A DNA stretch of 64,000 nt from Piezodorus guildinii (GCA_023052935.1 CM041298.1:24456192-24520191), one strand, 5' to 3'; shown: positions 23,405 through 34,400, counted from the stretch's first letter. The notes: generated by a model from the sequence alone, not told the origin. Numbers and translations: made by a program.

Positions 23405-24045
23405 TACAATAGGAGTGTGTACATAAATCATATTTTTATAAACAATTTTCTACTTTTCGGGGTAATAAACAAAAAAATAAAATAAAAAATACATGTACAT
23501 AGTCATATACGTATAATAAAAAATAAATATATCCAGAATGAAGAACAAAATAACATAAATAATTATAATTAGCAAAAAATATATATCCATTTTTTATGGC
23601 TTTAAAAAAAATAACAAAATCATAATAAATAAATAAAGATGCAATTTTGAAGTCATTGATCTATCACCAAACTTCTTAAATTAAGACTTACTCTGGTGTA
23701 AAGGTACAGTTTTTTAGTATTTTCAGAGGTTATATTTTTGAGAAATAGTCTGAAGTTTAAAGGTGTTAACTGGGCTATGGCTGGTATGATGGTTGAGCGG
23801 TAGGAGGAGTAGGCTGGGCATGATGTGAAGAAATGGTGAAAAGTGAATGATGCTTCTTTCTTATTGGAAATGGTGCAGTTTTCTATTGGATTGAATCTAT
23901 GCGTTATGGTTTTCATTGTGATTTTAGAATTCAGTTTGATTATAGGATTCAATATATTTGATGTATTATGGCCAGATATGCTATCTTTATTTGCATTAAT
24001 GTTATTCTTAATGGTCTATGTCCCAGAATAAAATAATTTTCTGTT
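23405..24045 (-). mobile_element. LINE 3' fragment (E), minus copy
   Basis: Inverted copy of 19,819-20,430. The 62-codon frame shared on the opposite strand differs at two or three residues only. Both copies join LINE-J2 at the same base, so the pair is a duplication rather than two insertions. Confidence 0.7.
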
Positions 24046-24814
24046 ATATTATTTTGTAAATAAAATATATACAAATATTATTTTGAATCTAATATATTAA
24101 TAGGTTTGTTGTTGCTTAGATATGCAATAATTCTAGTTATGAAGTATGTAAGTTGTTATTCTAAGCAATGTGATGATGTACAGGGAATGTATTCCCGGAT
24201 GGTGGAGGGTGAGGAACTTTCAAGTTTCCCGGATCTTATCTTCTGGCTTTAAATTATGCAACATTGATTAAAGATTCTTGCTAAAGTTCTTAGCAGGGAA
24301 CATGCTCGTATCTTAGTTAAACAGATCTCTATTGTTGGCAAATACATTAGGTCTTTCACATGGCCTCTTTCTAATAAGTCCCCTTCAACTCATCAAGTAG
24401 GCGTTTAAAATTAAGTGTTAAGTTTCCTTTGTTTGCTCCAACTTCTGGCATATTCATTTTATTGTTTCGTTAGCGAATTCATGGAAGTAATTAACATGAT
24501 GTTCTTATTTTAATCATGGTGCATTCAATTATCTAAAATTATTCCTGGATAACTTTCAGTTTCGATCGGATAAACGTCTATAATGTACTATAGAAGTTTA
24601 TGTGTTTACCTGGTATATATATTTTTACATAATATATAAATATATTTATATATTGACATTACAATTATTATTGTGTAACGTTTTTTTTTTACCCTCAAAA
24701 TGTAACACGTTAGACAAGCTCTAGCTATCTTGGTGTTTATTGATTCGAAAATTTGACATTAGTTCCTAAGACTTTTATTATTTTATTTTTTGTAGAAATT
24801 TATTGAGATATATT
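24046..24814. other. Unassigned DNA
   Basis: No frame or repeat recognised; one of the few stretches without evident transposon similarity. Confidence 0.5.
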
Positions 24815-26645
24815 AGAATAGAAGAGAATAGAATAGAAAAAGATATTTATTCTGAGACAAAGTCCCTTAAGAACAATTCATATGTACAATTAATGTGTCT
24901 GGCTTCAAGACCAAAGGATTAAGATTATTTCTAATTCACAATGATACATAAAGAAAAGAAAAGATATAATAAAACAAAAGAGTAAAATAAATAAATAATA
25001 ACTTCTGGTGCATTAAACAAAACTAAACATTGAACTTGATTCATTATTGATCCTTATAAAAATATAAACAATAAATAACAGATTTTCTTTTTTATTTGAA
25101 ATATCTTATTGAGCGTCTGTTTGGGATGACAGTAGGTACTGGAATAGCTGGAGACTTGAATGATGTTAGGGAAGAAGCATGGCGGATATGAGTAGGTAAG
25201 GAATTTCAGAGAGTAGAGGAGCGGACAATAAAGGAATGATCAAAAGTTGTTGTTCTATGGGTAGGAATATAAAGGTCGGAATGGCGCGATCTTGTTTGGA
25301 GGGAGTGGACTGACGATTTAAATTGCAGAAGTCTGTAGATATATGGAGGTAGCTGGGAGTTGATTATTTGGTAAAGATATGATCCTAGGAAATATTGTCT
25401 TCGGATAGAAGGAAAGAGCCACTTCAACTCATTGTATAAATGGGTCACATGAGACCTCTTCGGTGTGCCGAGGACAAATCTTAAAAATATGTTCATAATT
25501 CGCTTTAGCCTGTCCTCGAGCACAGCCGAGAGGCCACCATATACCATACAGCAATAGTCAAAGTGGGGGAAAATAAATGAGGATACAAGGAGCTTACGGG
25601 TAGACAGTGGAAGAAGATGACGGGAGCGATGGAAATATTTGAGGGTACTTATTGTTCTTCGGGAGATTTGGGCAATATGGGTTTCCAGGAAAGGGTTTGG
25701 TCGATGGTAATACCTAGGTTTTTGACAGAGGAAGTGAAGGTAATTGGGTGATCATTTAGGGTAAAACTCGGAAAAGTAGTATGGGATCTGAGGAGGGGAT
25801 TGGAACCTATAACAATCGCCTGAGTTTTTGTAGCATTTAGACTTAGTTTATTCAAAGTTGCCCAGGCACAGATTCTATCCAGGTCTTTCTGAATATTGGC
25901 AAATGCTATTAGAGACTCGGAGGGAGGAAAGGATAGGTAGATCTGGAAATCATCAGCGTATAAGTGGTGGGAGCAGTGATGGATGGCATTGGGAAGGTCA
26001 TTAATATAGGAATTGAAAAGGAGAGAAGATATGCTTGAACCCTGGGCCACACCGCCGAAAGGGCAAGGAAGGAAGATAGAGGATGGTTAGGAATGGTAAC
26101 AGCTTGAGTTCTACTTGAGAGAAATAATTTGAACCAATGAATAGTGCTTTTGGAAAAGGATAAAGACTGTAGTTTGGAAAAAAGGATAGAGTGATCAAGT
26201 GAGTCAAAAGCTTTTGAGAAGTCCAGAAGTATTAGTACTGTAAGTTTCTTTTCGTCTATGGCAGTATGTATGTCACTAGTAATTTTAAGGAGTGCGGATT
26301 GTGTGGAAAAACCGGGTCGAAAACCGGATTGGAGAGGATCAAGACGTTTGGACTTTTCGAGGAAGTTTGATAGTTGTGACTGGACTATTCTTTCTAAAGG
26401 TTTGGAAAGGTTAGAAAGGATGGAAATTGGGCGATAGTCTTTAGGAGATATAGGGTTAGAGGTTTTATTTATAGGACGAACTATCGCTTTTTTCCAAGTA
26501 GTTGGAAATACGGAATTTTGAAGTGAAAAATTATATATAAAGAGAAGAACTGGAAGGATGTCGGGAAGTTTATTAATACAATTTTTTAGAAGATGAACTA
26601 TAGCGATGAGTGGTGATATGAGACCACATTCACACAGTATGTGCA
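24815..26645 (-). mobile_element. LINE-C copy, minus, frameshifted
   Basis: Minus-strand pieces (26,646-25,909; 26,050-25,649; 25,547-25,206) together give a LINE reverse transcriptase. Visible are TWKKAIVRPINK and SPKDYRPISILS at the fingers, motif A LILLDFSKAFDSLDH, motif B QGSSISSLLFNSYINDLP, motif C LYADDFQIYL, and the C-terminal region. At least two frameshifts separate the pieces, one just before motif B. The 3' end at left has TTTATTCTGAGACAAAGTCC and an (ATTCT)n-type tail. Residues upstream of TWKKA (LPDILPVLLFIYNFSLQNSV) are kept that the plus copy lacks. The protein copies element RNA at the genomic target. Clade: Jockey/CR1 group, not resolved further. Confidence 0.9.
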
Positions 26646-28188
26646 ACGAACAATGATAAAGTCGAATTACATAAAAAAAAAAAAATTCAACTATATATGT
26701 ATATATATCAGTCTGGCCAGAGACGGCAACCAGTCAACATCGTTCCCTTGTGCATTTTTTTATTTACAACTTTTAGGTTTCGTTATTACTTGGAAAAAAG
26801 CAATAATCCATCCTATTAATAAAACCTCAAATCCTATATCCCCTAAAGACTACCGCCCAATTTCCATCCTATCTAACCTATCCAAGCCTTTAGAAAGAAT
26901 AGTCCAATCCCAATTATCTAATTACCTTGAAAAGTCTAAACTTCTTGATCCTCTCCAATCCGGTTTCCGGCCTGGTTTTTCCACACAATCTGCTCTCCTC
27001 AAAATAACCAGCGACATACATACTGCTATGGATGAAAAGAAACTGACCGTACTAATACTTCTAGACTTTTCAAAAGCTTTCGACTCCATGGACCACTCCA
27101 TCCTTTACTCCAAACTTCAATCCCTATCCTTTTCCAACAGCACTATCCGTTGGTTTCACTCATTTCTTTCTGATAGAACCCAAGCCGTCAATATTCCTAA
27201 TCAACCTCTATCTTCCTTTCTTACCCTTTCGGCAGGTGTGGCCCAGGGTTCAAGTATATCTCCTCTCCTTTTTAATTCCTACATCAATGACCTTCCCAAC
27301 TCTATCCATCATTGCTCCCACCATTTGTACGCTGATGATTTCCAGATCTACCTATCCTTCTCCCCCTCTGAGACATTAGCAGCATTTCTGAAGATTCAGG
27401 AGGACCTGGATAGAATCAGCACCTGGGGAAATCTGAATAAACTTAAGCTAAATACTATGAAGACGCAAGCAATAGTAATAGGTTCCAAATCTCTTATCAA
27501 ATCTAATACCAACTTCCCAAGTCTAATCCTCAGTAATTACCCAATTACCTTCAGTTCCTCTGTAAAAAACCTAGGTATCACAATCGACCAATCCCTCTCC
27601 TGGAAACCACATATTGCCCAAATCTCCCAAAGAACAATAAGTATCCTTAAATTTTTCCATCGCTCCCGTCATCTTCTCCCACTATCCACTCGTAAGCTCC
27701 TCGTTTCCTCACTCATTTTCCCCCACTTTGACTATTGTTGTGTGGCATATGACGGCCTCCCGACTGTGCTTGAAGACAGATTAAAGCGCATTATGAACAT
27801 TTTCTTAAGATTTGTCTTCGGCACTTCAAGGAGATCTCATGTTACCCACTTATACGGTGAGTTAAAGTGGCTCCTTCCCTCCACCCGCAGACAATATTTC
27901 CTTGGATCATACCTTTATCAAACTATCAACTCCCAGCGTCCATCCTACATCCATAGTCTCCTTCAATTTAAATCCTCAGTCCACTTACTCGAAACTAGAT
28001 CCCGACATTCTGACCTTTATGCTCCTACCCACAGAACCAAAACTTTTGATCGTTCCTTTATTGTTCGCTCTTCTGCACTCTGGAATTCTCTACCGAACCA
28101 TATCCGCCATGCCACTTCTTTATCCTCATTCAAATCCCAACTTTTCCTTTACCTACTGTCATCCCAAATAGACGATCAGCAAATATGA
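26641..28188 (+). CDS. LINE-C reverse transcriptase, 5'-truncated, open frame
   Basis: 515 codons without a stop, the longest frame in the window. The first ~45 residues come from the flank; LINE similarity starts at about 26,785 (TWKKAIIHPINK). Reverse transcriptase landmarks in order: SPKDYRPISILSNLSKPLER, motif A LILLDFSKAFDSMDH (catalytic Asp), motif B GVAQGSSISPLLFNSYINDL, motif C HLYADDFQIYL (catalytic Asp pair), then the KNLGITIDQSLSWKPHI thumb block and a C-terminus ending FLYLLSSQ. No endonuclease and no ORF1. All key catalytic residues of the palm are present, and the lack of stops suggests a young insertion. It is unlikely to be expressed as a working element because promoter and nicking domain are missing. 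Confidence 0.85.
   Translation: MQRTMIKSNYIKKKKFNYICIYISLARDGNQSTSFPCAFFYLQLLGFVITWKKAIIHPINKTSNPISPKDYRPISILSNLSKPLERIVQSQLSNYLEKSKLLDPLQSGFRPGFSTQSALLKITSDIHTAMDEKKLTVLILLDFSKAFDSMDHSILYSKLQSLSFSNSTIRWFHSFLSDRTQAVNIPNQPLSSFLTLSAGVAQGSSISPLLFNSYINDLPNSIHHCSHHLYADDFQIYLSFSPSETLAAFLKIQEDLDRISTWGNLNKLKLNTMKTQAIVIGSKSLIKSNTNFPSLILSNYPITFSSSVKNLGITIDQSLSWKPHIAQISQRTISILKFFHRSRHLLPLSTRKLLVSSLIFPHFDYCCVAYDGLPTVLEDRLKRIMNIFLRFVFGTSRRSHVTHLYGELKWLLPSTRRQYFLGSYLYQTINSQRPSYIHSLLQFKSSVHLLETRSRHSDLYAPTHRTKTFDRSFIVRSSALWNSLPNHIRHATSLSSFKSQLFLYLLSSQIDDQQI
26646..26780. other. Spacer between two head-to-head LINE-C copies
   Basis: About 135 bp, AT-rich, with an A-run; it supplies a start codon to the plus-strand frame but does not look like LINE sequence. 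Confidence 0.5.
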
Positions 28189-28566
28189 TATGTCAATTTC
28201 ATCTAGAAGTCTACATTGAATAAAAGACGATTTTTGTTTACTGCCCAAATTTTAATCTGATTTTGTTTAAATTAGATTTTATTTTCTCAGAAGACAATAT
28301 TTAGAAGATATTATATATGTATATATATTTTTTTTTTTTATCTTTTATTTTTATTTTTATTTTTTTTTTGAAGTAATTTGTTTGTTTTTTTATGTATAGC
28401 TTTTCTCCTCATTGTTAATAATTGTATTTGTAAATAATCGTTGTAATTAATAAGTACTCATGTTTATTTTGTCTGTTGGCCAGACATATTATATTTTTCT
28501 ATTGTACATAACTATTATTCTTAGGGGACCTAGTCCCAGAATAAATTTTTTTTTCTATTCTATTCT

Positions 28567-28568
<2 letters not shown>
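26781..28568 (+). mobile_element. LINE-C copy, plus
   Basis: Contains the open reverse transcriptase frame, then a 3' untranslated region (28,189-28,545) ending GGACCTAGTCCCAGAATAAA and a TTCTA-repeat tail. The same ending marks the copies at 2.39, 24.8 and 36.0 kb. The copy is inverted relative to 24,815-26,645. Confidence 0.9.

Positions 28569-28571
<3 letters not shown>

Positions 28572-28618
<47 letters not shown>
28572..28618. repeat. Compound (TA)n(GA)n microsatellite
   Basis: About 14 TA and 9 GA units directly after the LINE-C tail, adjoining the Tc1 remnant. Confidence 0.95.
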
Positions 28619-28619
<1 letters not shown>

Positions 28620-29640
28620 TGGATCAAAACAGTATTGGCACTCCGTGTTTTTTTCCATTTAATTCTTAAAGTATGTAACTTATTAGTGAGTAATAAATTT
28701 TATTTTTTTTAGAATAGACATTAAAAAGTAATAAATTTTAATTTTTTTAGAATAGACATTAAAAACCATTGATATATCCAAAATAAATGAAATAATAAAG
28801 GTAGAAATGAATGAGGAAAATAAATTGTAAAAATGTAAGTCAAAAAAGTATTGGCACACCCATTTATAATTAATAAAAATATCCTATTCAAGTAAATAAA
28901 ATTCATTAATAATTTGTTATCATTCCTTTGGTATCAATTATAGCTTGCAATCTTTTTTGCATCGTAGAAACAAGATTTTCCCTGACCTCAGGTTCTATTT
29001 TTCCCATTCCTCTAATAACACATCTTTAAACACATTTTTTACCTTTCAGCATTCATTATAATTTTAAAGAAGAATAACGTTTCAACACAATTCGATGCCA
29101 TGCAGACCCAAACCATTACATCGTCGTCTGTAAAATGCAAAATTATCTATAAATCAACCAATGGAGTTTTGGAAAAACGTTTTATATTCTGATGATAGCA
29201 AATACAACATTTTTGGTTCAGTTGGATGGTAGTTTGTGTGAGGAAAACCGATTACAGAGTTTAAACAAGAAACGTTAGGCCACAGTAAAACAAGGCGGTG
29301 GCAATGTAATGATTAGGGGCTGCATGGCATCGAATGGTGTTGGAACGTTATGCTTCGTTAAAATTATAATGAATGCTGAAAGGTATGTAGACATGTTGCG
29401 ACATAATTTGCTTTCCATTGCTAAAAAATAAGGACAGGAGGATATGCTTATATTACAGGAAGACAACGTTCTAAAACACACAGCCAGTAAAACGGAGGAA
29501 TCGTTATTGTACAATGTACGGAGACAATTTAACGATTAACGATTCCTCCGTTTTACTGGCTGTGTGTTTAGGATCGTAGTCTTCTTGTAATATAAACATA
29601 TCCTCCTGTCCTTATTTTTTAGCAATGGAAAGCAACATAA
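28619..29640 (+). mobile_element. Tc1-like element remnant
   Basis: Two copies of AGTATTGGCAC(T/A)CC at 28,631 and 28,848 mark an IR/DR-type end. Plus-strand coding debris includes WKNVLYSDDSKYNIFGS (first catalytic Asp region), GGGNVMIRGCMASNGVGTL and LLSIAKK followed by a stop, then LILQEDNVLKHTASKT (second catalytic Asp region). Frameshifts and stops abound and the third catalytic residue region is missing: the sequence turns back on itself at 29,507 (palindrome to 29,635). A 39-bp direct duplication lies at 28,692-28,770. Inactive. Confidence 0.82.
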
Positions 29641-30377
29641 GCAAAAAGGTCAGAGAATTAATTAAATTCATATTTAAGACAACTATACGTCCGTGATGTT
29701 ACAAAATATTTTTCATCAAAATCAGCTTACCAGAAAAGCCACTTTATACTATGCATTTTGCACCTTTTTATGATTTTCTCAAAAACGGTCCTGACAATTT
29801 TGTTTAAACTCGCTATATCGATGTAAAATTCAATAGGCTTTAGTATCATGTAGGTTTCATTCTGATTAAAATAGTCTGACAGGGCTTAAATGCTGATATT
29901 TTAAAATTTCTTCTCTAAAGTACCTTTAATTTGTAGATATTAAAAAAATAACAATATAATCTTGTTGTCGACCATAAAAAACAGGTAAATATACCAATTG
30001 AACGAATTCAATGTCTAAGTAAAGGAGAAAACTATAAAATATTTTTTTAATGCAATTTTTCGCTTTTTAACATAAGAACAGTAATATAGATGTATAATGT
30101 ACCGTTGGAAAGCTAAAGATTTTAGAAAAAATATCATCTCATACACAAGCTTTTAAAAATTAATAGTGAGTAATGAAAAGCCGATAAAACTAACTGATTA
30201 TTTCAGATAATAATATAAAGATTTTTTAATAAAGCACATGTTTCTATAGAAATTCCATTTAACTAATTCTTTAATGGTTTCACTCATTTTTATCTCTTAG
30301 TGTGTTTGAAATTTTTTTTAATCTATTCTAATAACGGAGGTAAGTGAAAGTCGTGTGTTGCCCGCTCCAGATTTTTT
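29640..30377 (+). repeat. Rep-A copy lacking the 5' fifth
   Basis: Runs from the TTCATATTTAAGACAACTAT region to the terminal GTGTTGCCCGCTCCAG and T-run; well conserved. Confidence 0.9.
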
Positions 30378-30749
30378 ATCAATGGTTAGAAGATGATAAA
30401 GTTCATTTTTTCGAATTTACAAACTTAAAGTGAAATTATGTACACATCATCATATTCTCTCATCTTGAAGGTAAACACGAGGATAAGTATTTTACAGAAA
30501 ATAATATTCAGTTAACTTAAAACTAATAATAATTATAAACAATCTGAGTTATTGCAATGATTATATACGGTATAGTTCAGTAATTTCAAGAATAATTTAG
30601 TCCGAGGAGCGTTCAGTAGAAGAAACAATTGAATTGTTAAGACTATATAATTGTTTCATTTACTGACCATCACCAGGACTAATTCCTATTCGCAATTCTC
30701 AAGGGTCAACTAATTATATCTAACATTCAGTAATTTCAATTTAAACATA
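30378..30749. other. Unassigned AT-rich DNA
   Basis: Nothing recognised. Its last ten bases (TATATTATTT, 30,750-30,759 border) form the left target duplication of LINE-R. Confidence 0.5.
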
Positions 30750-30759
30750 TATATTATTT

Positions 30760-31785
30760 ATGTTACCTAGAAAGTTAGTAAACCTAGTAGAGATGTGTTT
30801 GTCGGAAACATTCCATAAAGTTAGAATCGGTCATAATTACTCCGAGAGATTTGAGGTGCGATCGGGATTGAAACAGGGTGACTCCCTTTCACCTGTGTTA
30901 TTTAATATAACTTTAGAATATGTCATAGAAAAGGTGATGTGTACCGAGAAAGGCTTAAATATGGGTGACAAGATTCCGGTTTTGGAGTATGCCGATGATC
31001 TGGTACTGCTAGGTGAAGACACGAAAACCATTCAACTAAATACAAGTGTGTTAATAAAAACCGGTAAAGAAATAGGACTCGAATTAAATACCGATAAGAC
31101 GAAATATATGATTAGTAGCAGAAACGGTGTCGATCTTGGTGATATTGATGTATCAGGTCATACTTTTGAACACGTAGAGAAATTCAAGTATTTAGGTTCA
31201 ATTATAACTAGAAAAAATTAAATCCAGGAAGAAATAAAGTCCCGGTTAAAGGTGGGAAATGCGTGTAATTATTCAGTTGCTAAGTTACTTAGTTCGGGGC
31301 TTCTATCTAAAAACGTAAAGGTTAGAATTTATAAAACTATTATTCTTCCAACGGTTCTTTACGGATGTGAAACGTGGCCGCTTACTTTGAAGGATGAACA
31401 ACGGCTTAAGGTTTTCGAAAATAAGGTATTGCGTAAAATATTTGGTCCGAAGAGAGAGGAGGCCACTGGGGAACTTAGAAGGTTGCACAATTCGGTATTG
31501 CGGAACTTGTATCCTGTGAATATAATTGAGCTGATTGCATCGCGGAGACTCAAATGGGCGAGTAAAGTTGTTGGGTTCGATGACGAGCGGATTCCGAGAA
31601 AGTTGGTATTTGCTGATCCGACTGGTAGGCGTCCGAAAGGTAGGCCGAAGTGGAGATGGGAGGATTGCGTTAAGGCTGATCTCGGGAGCTTGGGCTTGAA
31701 AGGTGAACATTGGACGAGTCTGTGTAGGCAGAATATGGTGGTATCGGCATCGAACCTTCGGGTTCGCTAAGCCTATTATTATTAT
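30760..31785 (+). mobile_element. LINE-R (RTE-like), 5'-truncated, with TSD
   Basis: A single frame from 30,760 to 31,770 is broken only by a TAA at 31,219-31,221. It holds reverse transcriptase motif B (GLKQGDSLSPVLFN), motif C (LEYADDLVLLG, catalytic Asp pair), the FKYLGSIIT block, YGCETWPLTLKDEQRL and the terminal GRPKWRWEDCVKADLGSLGL, typical of RTE-like LINEs. Motif A and the endonuclease are lost by 5' truncation. At the 3' end a hairpin with a TTCG loop (31,751-31,766) precedes a (TTA)n tail. TATATTATTT flanks both sides (30,750-30,759; 31,786-31,795). Confidence 0.9.
31751..31766 (+). other. LINE-R 3'-terminal hairpin
   Basis: CGAACC-TTCG-GGTTCG, a six-pair stem closed by C-G around a TTCG loop, lies about ten bases before the (TTA)n tail. 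The same structure ends the copies at 13,080-13,095, 52,605-52,620 and 62,912-62,927. 3'-end stem-loops are recognised by the reverse transcriptase in several LINE groups; that role here is inferred. Confidence 0.75.
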
Positions 31786-31795
31786 TATATTATTT

Positions 31796-32449
31796 CTGTA
31801 TGATCTGATCATTCTTTTTTAAATTTACCTTCAACGTTTTAATGAGCCGGAATATATGATAAAACCAAATTAAATGCTTATTTTGGTAAATTAATTCGAG
31901 TTTCGTCAACGAGCTTTTTATGCTAATTTTCCCTGAAGTCTTATTATAACTTTTATCTTCTTTATTAAGTTCATTCTCTAAGGTAAAATGAAATAATTTC
32001 AAAAGACCTCTTTGAAACGAAACGGCCGCTTCATAAGTTACAATTTACAAATAAAATTTAAATGTTTATGCAATTTAATTAATTAATTTCGAGAAATGAA
32101 GATGAGAGAAGAAATCAAGTTTTTTAATGTACCTGAGAAAGGTTATAATAAGAATTAGATTTCCTGAAATGTTATTTTTAATATAGTTCCTAGCATTTAC
32201 TATCTCGTGTTATCTTTAACAATTTATTTGTAATACGGTCCTCCACTTCAATTAACAGCTGTACTGTGTGTGTTGGTGTCTATGGGGATCTCGAGGCAAA
32301 CTAAAACGAATGCTCAACTGCTTCATAAGTTTCATCTTTGGGATATCCAGGGACACCTCTGTCACCTTATTTTAGGAAGAGTTAAAGTGGCTTTACCCTT
32401 TCTACTACCGTTAAGTACTTTCTGGCATCTTTCCTTTACCAAGTTATCC
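31796..32449. other. Unassigned DNA
   Basis: AT-rich, no supportable frame; nothing matched elsewhere in the window. Confidence 0.5.
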
Positions 32450-33250
32450 ATTTTATTTTCATTTACTTAGATATGGAATATATAGTAAGGAAACGTATTG
32501 CGATCGTGAAACTTTTTGAAATCCCCTGAGTCCAAATGACCAAATTCCACAAAAAGGTCTATGTGTGTGACGTAACTCCCGGGCGAAAACGAAAAGTTCA
32601 ATAAAACAGAATTTCATATTTAAGACAAACTGCTGACTAAATCAGCTGATCGGAAGATCTACTTTATACCATGCATTTTGCACCTTTTTAAGATTTTCTC
32701 AAAAACGGCTAAAACGAATTTGATTAAACTCTAAATATCAATGTAAAATTTGATGGACTTTAATATGTGTTGGTTTCATTATGATTGAAACAGTCTTTCA
32801 AATTTTCTTCCTCTAAAGTATCTTTGATTTTGTAGAAATTAAAAAAAAAAAACCAATATAATCCTGTTATCAACGATAGAAAACAGGTAAATATATAAGT
32901 TGAATGAATTCGATATCTAACTAAACGAGACGATTGCAACAATGTTTTACTAATGCACTTTTTTGTTTTTGAACTTAAGAACAGTGATATATATGTACAA
33001 TATACCGTTGGAATGCTAAAGACTTTAGAAAAAATATTATTTTATACATACTATGCAAGAAGTTAAGGGAGAGTGATGAAAAGCCGATAAAACAAACTGA
33101 TAGTTGTAGATAATAATATAATATAAAACAAATCATGTTTCTATTTAAATCCAATGAAAATGATTTCTTTACAATTTATTTTTGTTTCGAAATTGCTTAA
33201 TTGTTATAAAAACGGAGGTATGTGAAAGTCATGTGTTGCGCGCACCAGAT
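32450..33250 (+). repeat. Rep-A copy, near full length
   Basis: Starts ATTTTCATTTACTTAGATAT and ends GTGTTGCGCGCACCAGAT. Shorter than its neighbour mainly because the (GT) region is only a few bases and some interior sequence is missing. Confidence 0.9.
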
Positions 33251-33295
33251 TATTTTAGATAATAACATAACCAGATAATAACATAATAGATTTTT

Positions 33296-33420
33296 TATTT
33301 TCACTTACTATATATAGTAAGGGGACGTATTGCGATCGTGAAAATTTTCGAATTCCAGTTTTCAACGGAAATAAACGTTTTAGGGTCCCCTGAGTCCAAA
33401 TAACCAAGTCCCGCAAAAAG

Positions 33421-33496
<76 letters not shown>

Positions 33497-34245
33497 TAAC
33501 TCCCGGGCGGAAACGGTAAATCCTATGAAACTGAAATTTCATATTTAAGACAACTATACGCCCGAGACGTGACAAAACTTTTTTCAACCAAATGAGCTTA
33601 CCAGAAGAGGCACTTTATACCTTGCATTTTGCACCTTTTTTCGATTTTCTCGAAAACGGTTCCGACGATTTTGATTAAACTCGCTTTATCGATGTAACAT
33701 TTAATGGGCTTTAATATCATGTAGGTTTTATTTGGATAAAATGGTCTGAGAGGGCTTAAATGCCGATATTTTAAATTTTCTTCCCCTAAAGTACCTTTAA
33801 TTTTGTATATTCAATAAAAATAACTATATTATCTTGTTAACGCTGATGAAAAACAGGTAAATATATAAATTTAATAAATTCAATACCCAACTAAAGGAGA
33901 AAACTGAAAAAATATTTTGTTAATGCTATTTTTCGTTTTTGAACATAAGAGCAGTAATATACTTGTATGATATACCGTTGGAAAGCTAAAGCTTTTAGAA
34001 TAAATATTATCTAATGAACAAAATTGTAAAAGTTAATAAAGACTGATGAAAAGCCGATAAATCTGATTATTTTAGATATTAATATAATAGATTTTTTAAT
34101 GAAACACATGTTTCTACAGAAATTTAATTTAATTAATTCTTTTATAATTTCACTCATTTTTATTTCTAACTTTTTTTGAAAATTCTTTGATTGATTTTTA
34201 AAATGGAGGTAAGTGAAAGTCGTGTGTTGCCCGCACCAGATTTTT
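33296..34245 (+). repeat. Rep-A copy, full length (reference copy)
   Basis: About 950 bp. Left end TTTTCACTTACTATATATAG (a palindrome CTTACTATATATAGTAAG is included); (GT)n tract at 33,421-33,495; central CTCGCTTTATCGATGTAACA; right end GGAGGTAAGTGAAAGTCGTG then a G/C-rich stretch and T-run. No open frame of note in either strand. Follows another Rep-A head to tail. Confidence 0.92.
33421..33495. repeat. (GT)n microsatellite inside Rep-A
   Basis: About 37 GT units. Other Rep-A copies have 3 to 8 units at the same place, so the tract is part of the repeat and expands. Confidence 0.95.
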
Positions 34246-34400
34246 ATTAAAGCACATGGTTCCATAAAACATTAAATTGAATTAATTCTTTAATAGTTTC
34301 CCTCATTTATATCTGTAACTGTATTCGAAAATTCTTTAACCGATTTTAAAAACATAGGTAAGTGAATGTCGTGTGTGTGAAAACAGCCCGCACTAGATTT
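34246..34400 (+). repeat. Rep-A 3'-end fragment
   Basis: A third head-to-tail unit containing only the last ~150 bp, from TTAAAGCACATGGTTCCATA to CCGCACTAGATTTTT. Confidence 0.85.

Noticed and set aside
30760..31785. Intact reverse transcriptase gene
   Set aside because: A TAA at 31,219-31,221 and loss of motif A and endonuclease make it a pseudogene.
33296..34245. Rep-A as a simple TIR transposon with a 14-bp ACTTTCACTTACCT end
   Set aside because: Sequence beyond the right repeat (about 25 bp plus T-run) is conserved in every copy, so that repeat is subterminal, and no flanking duplication was found.
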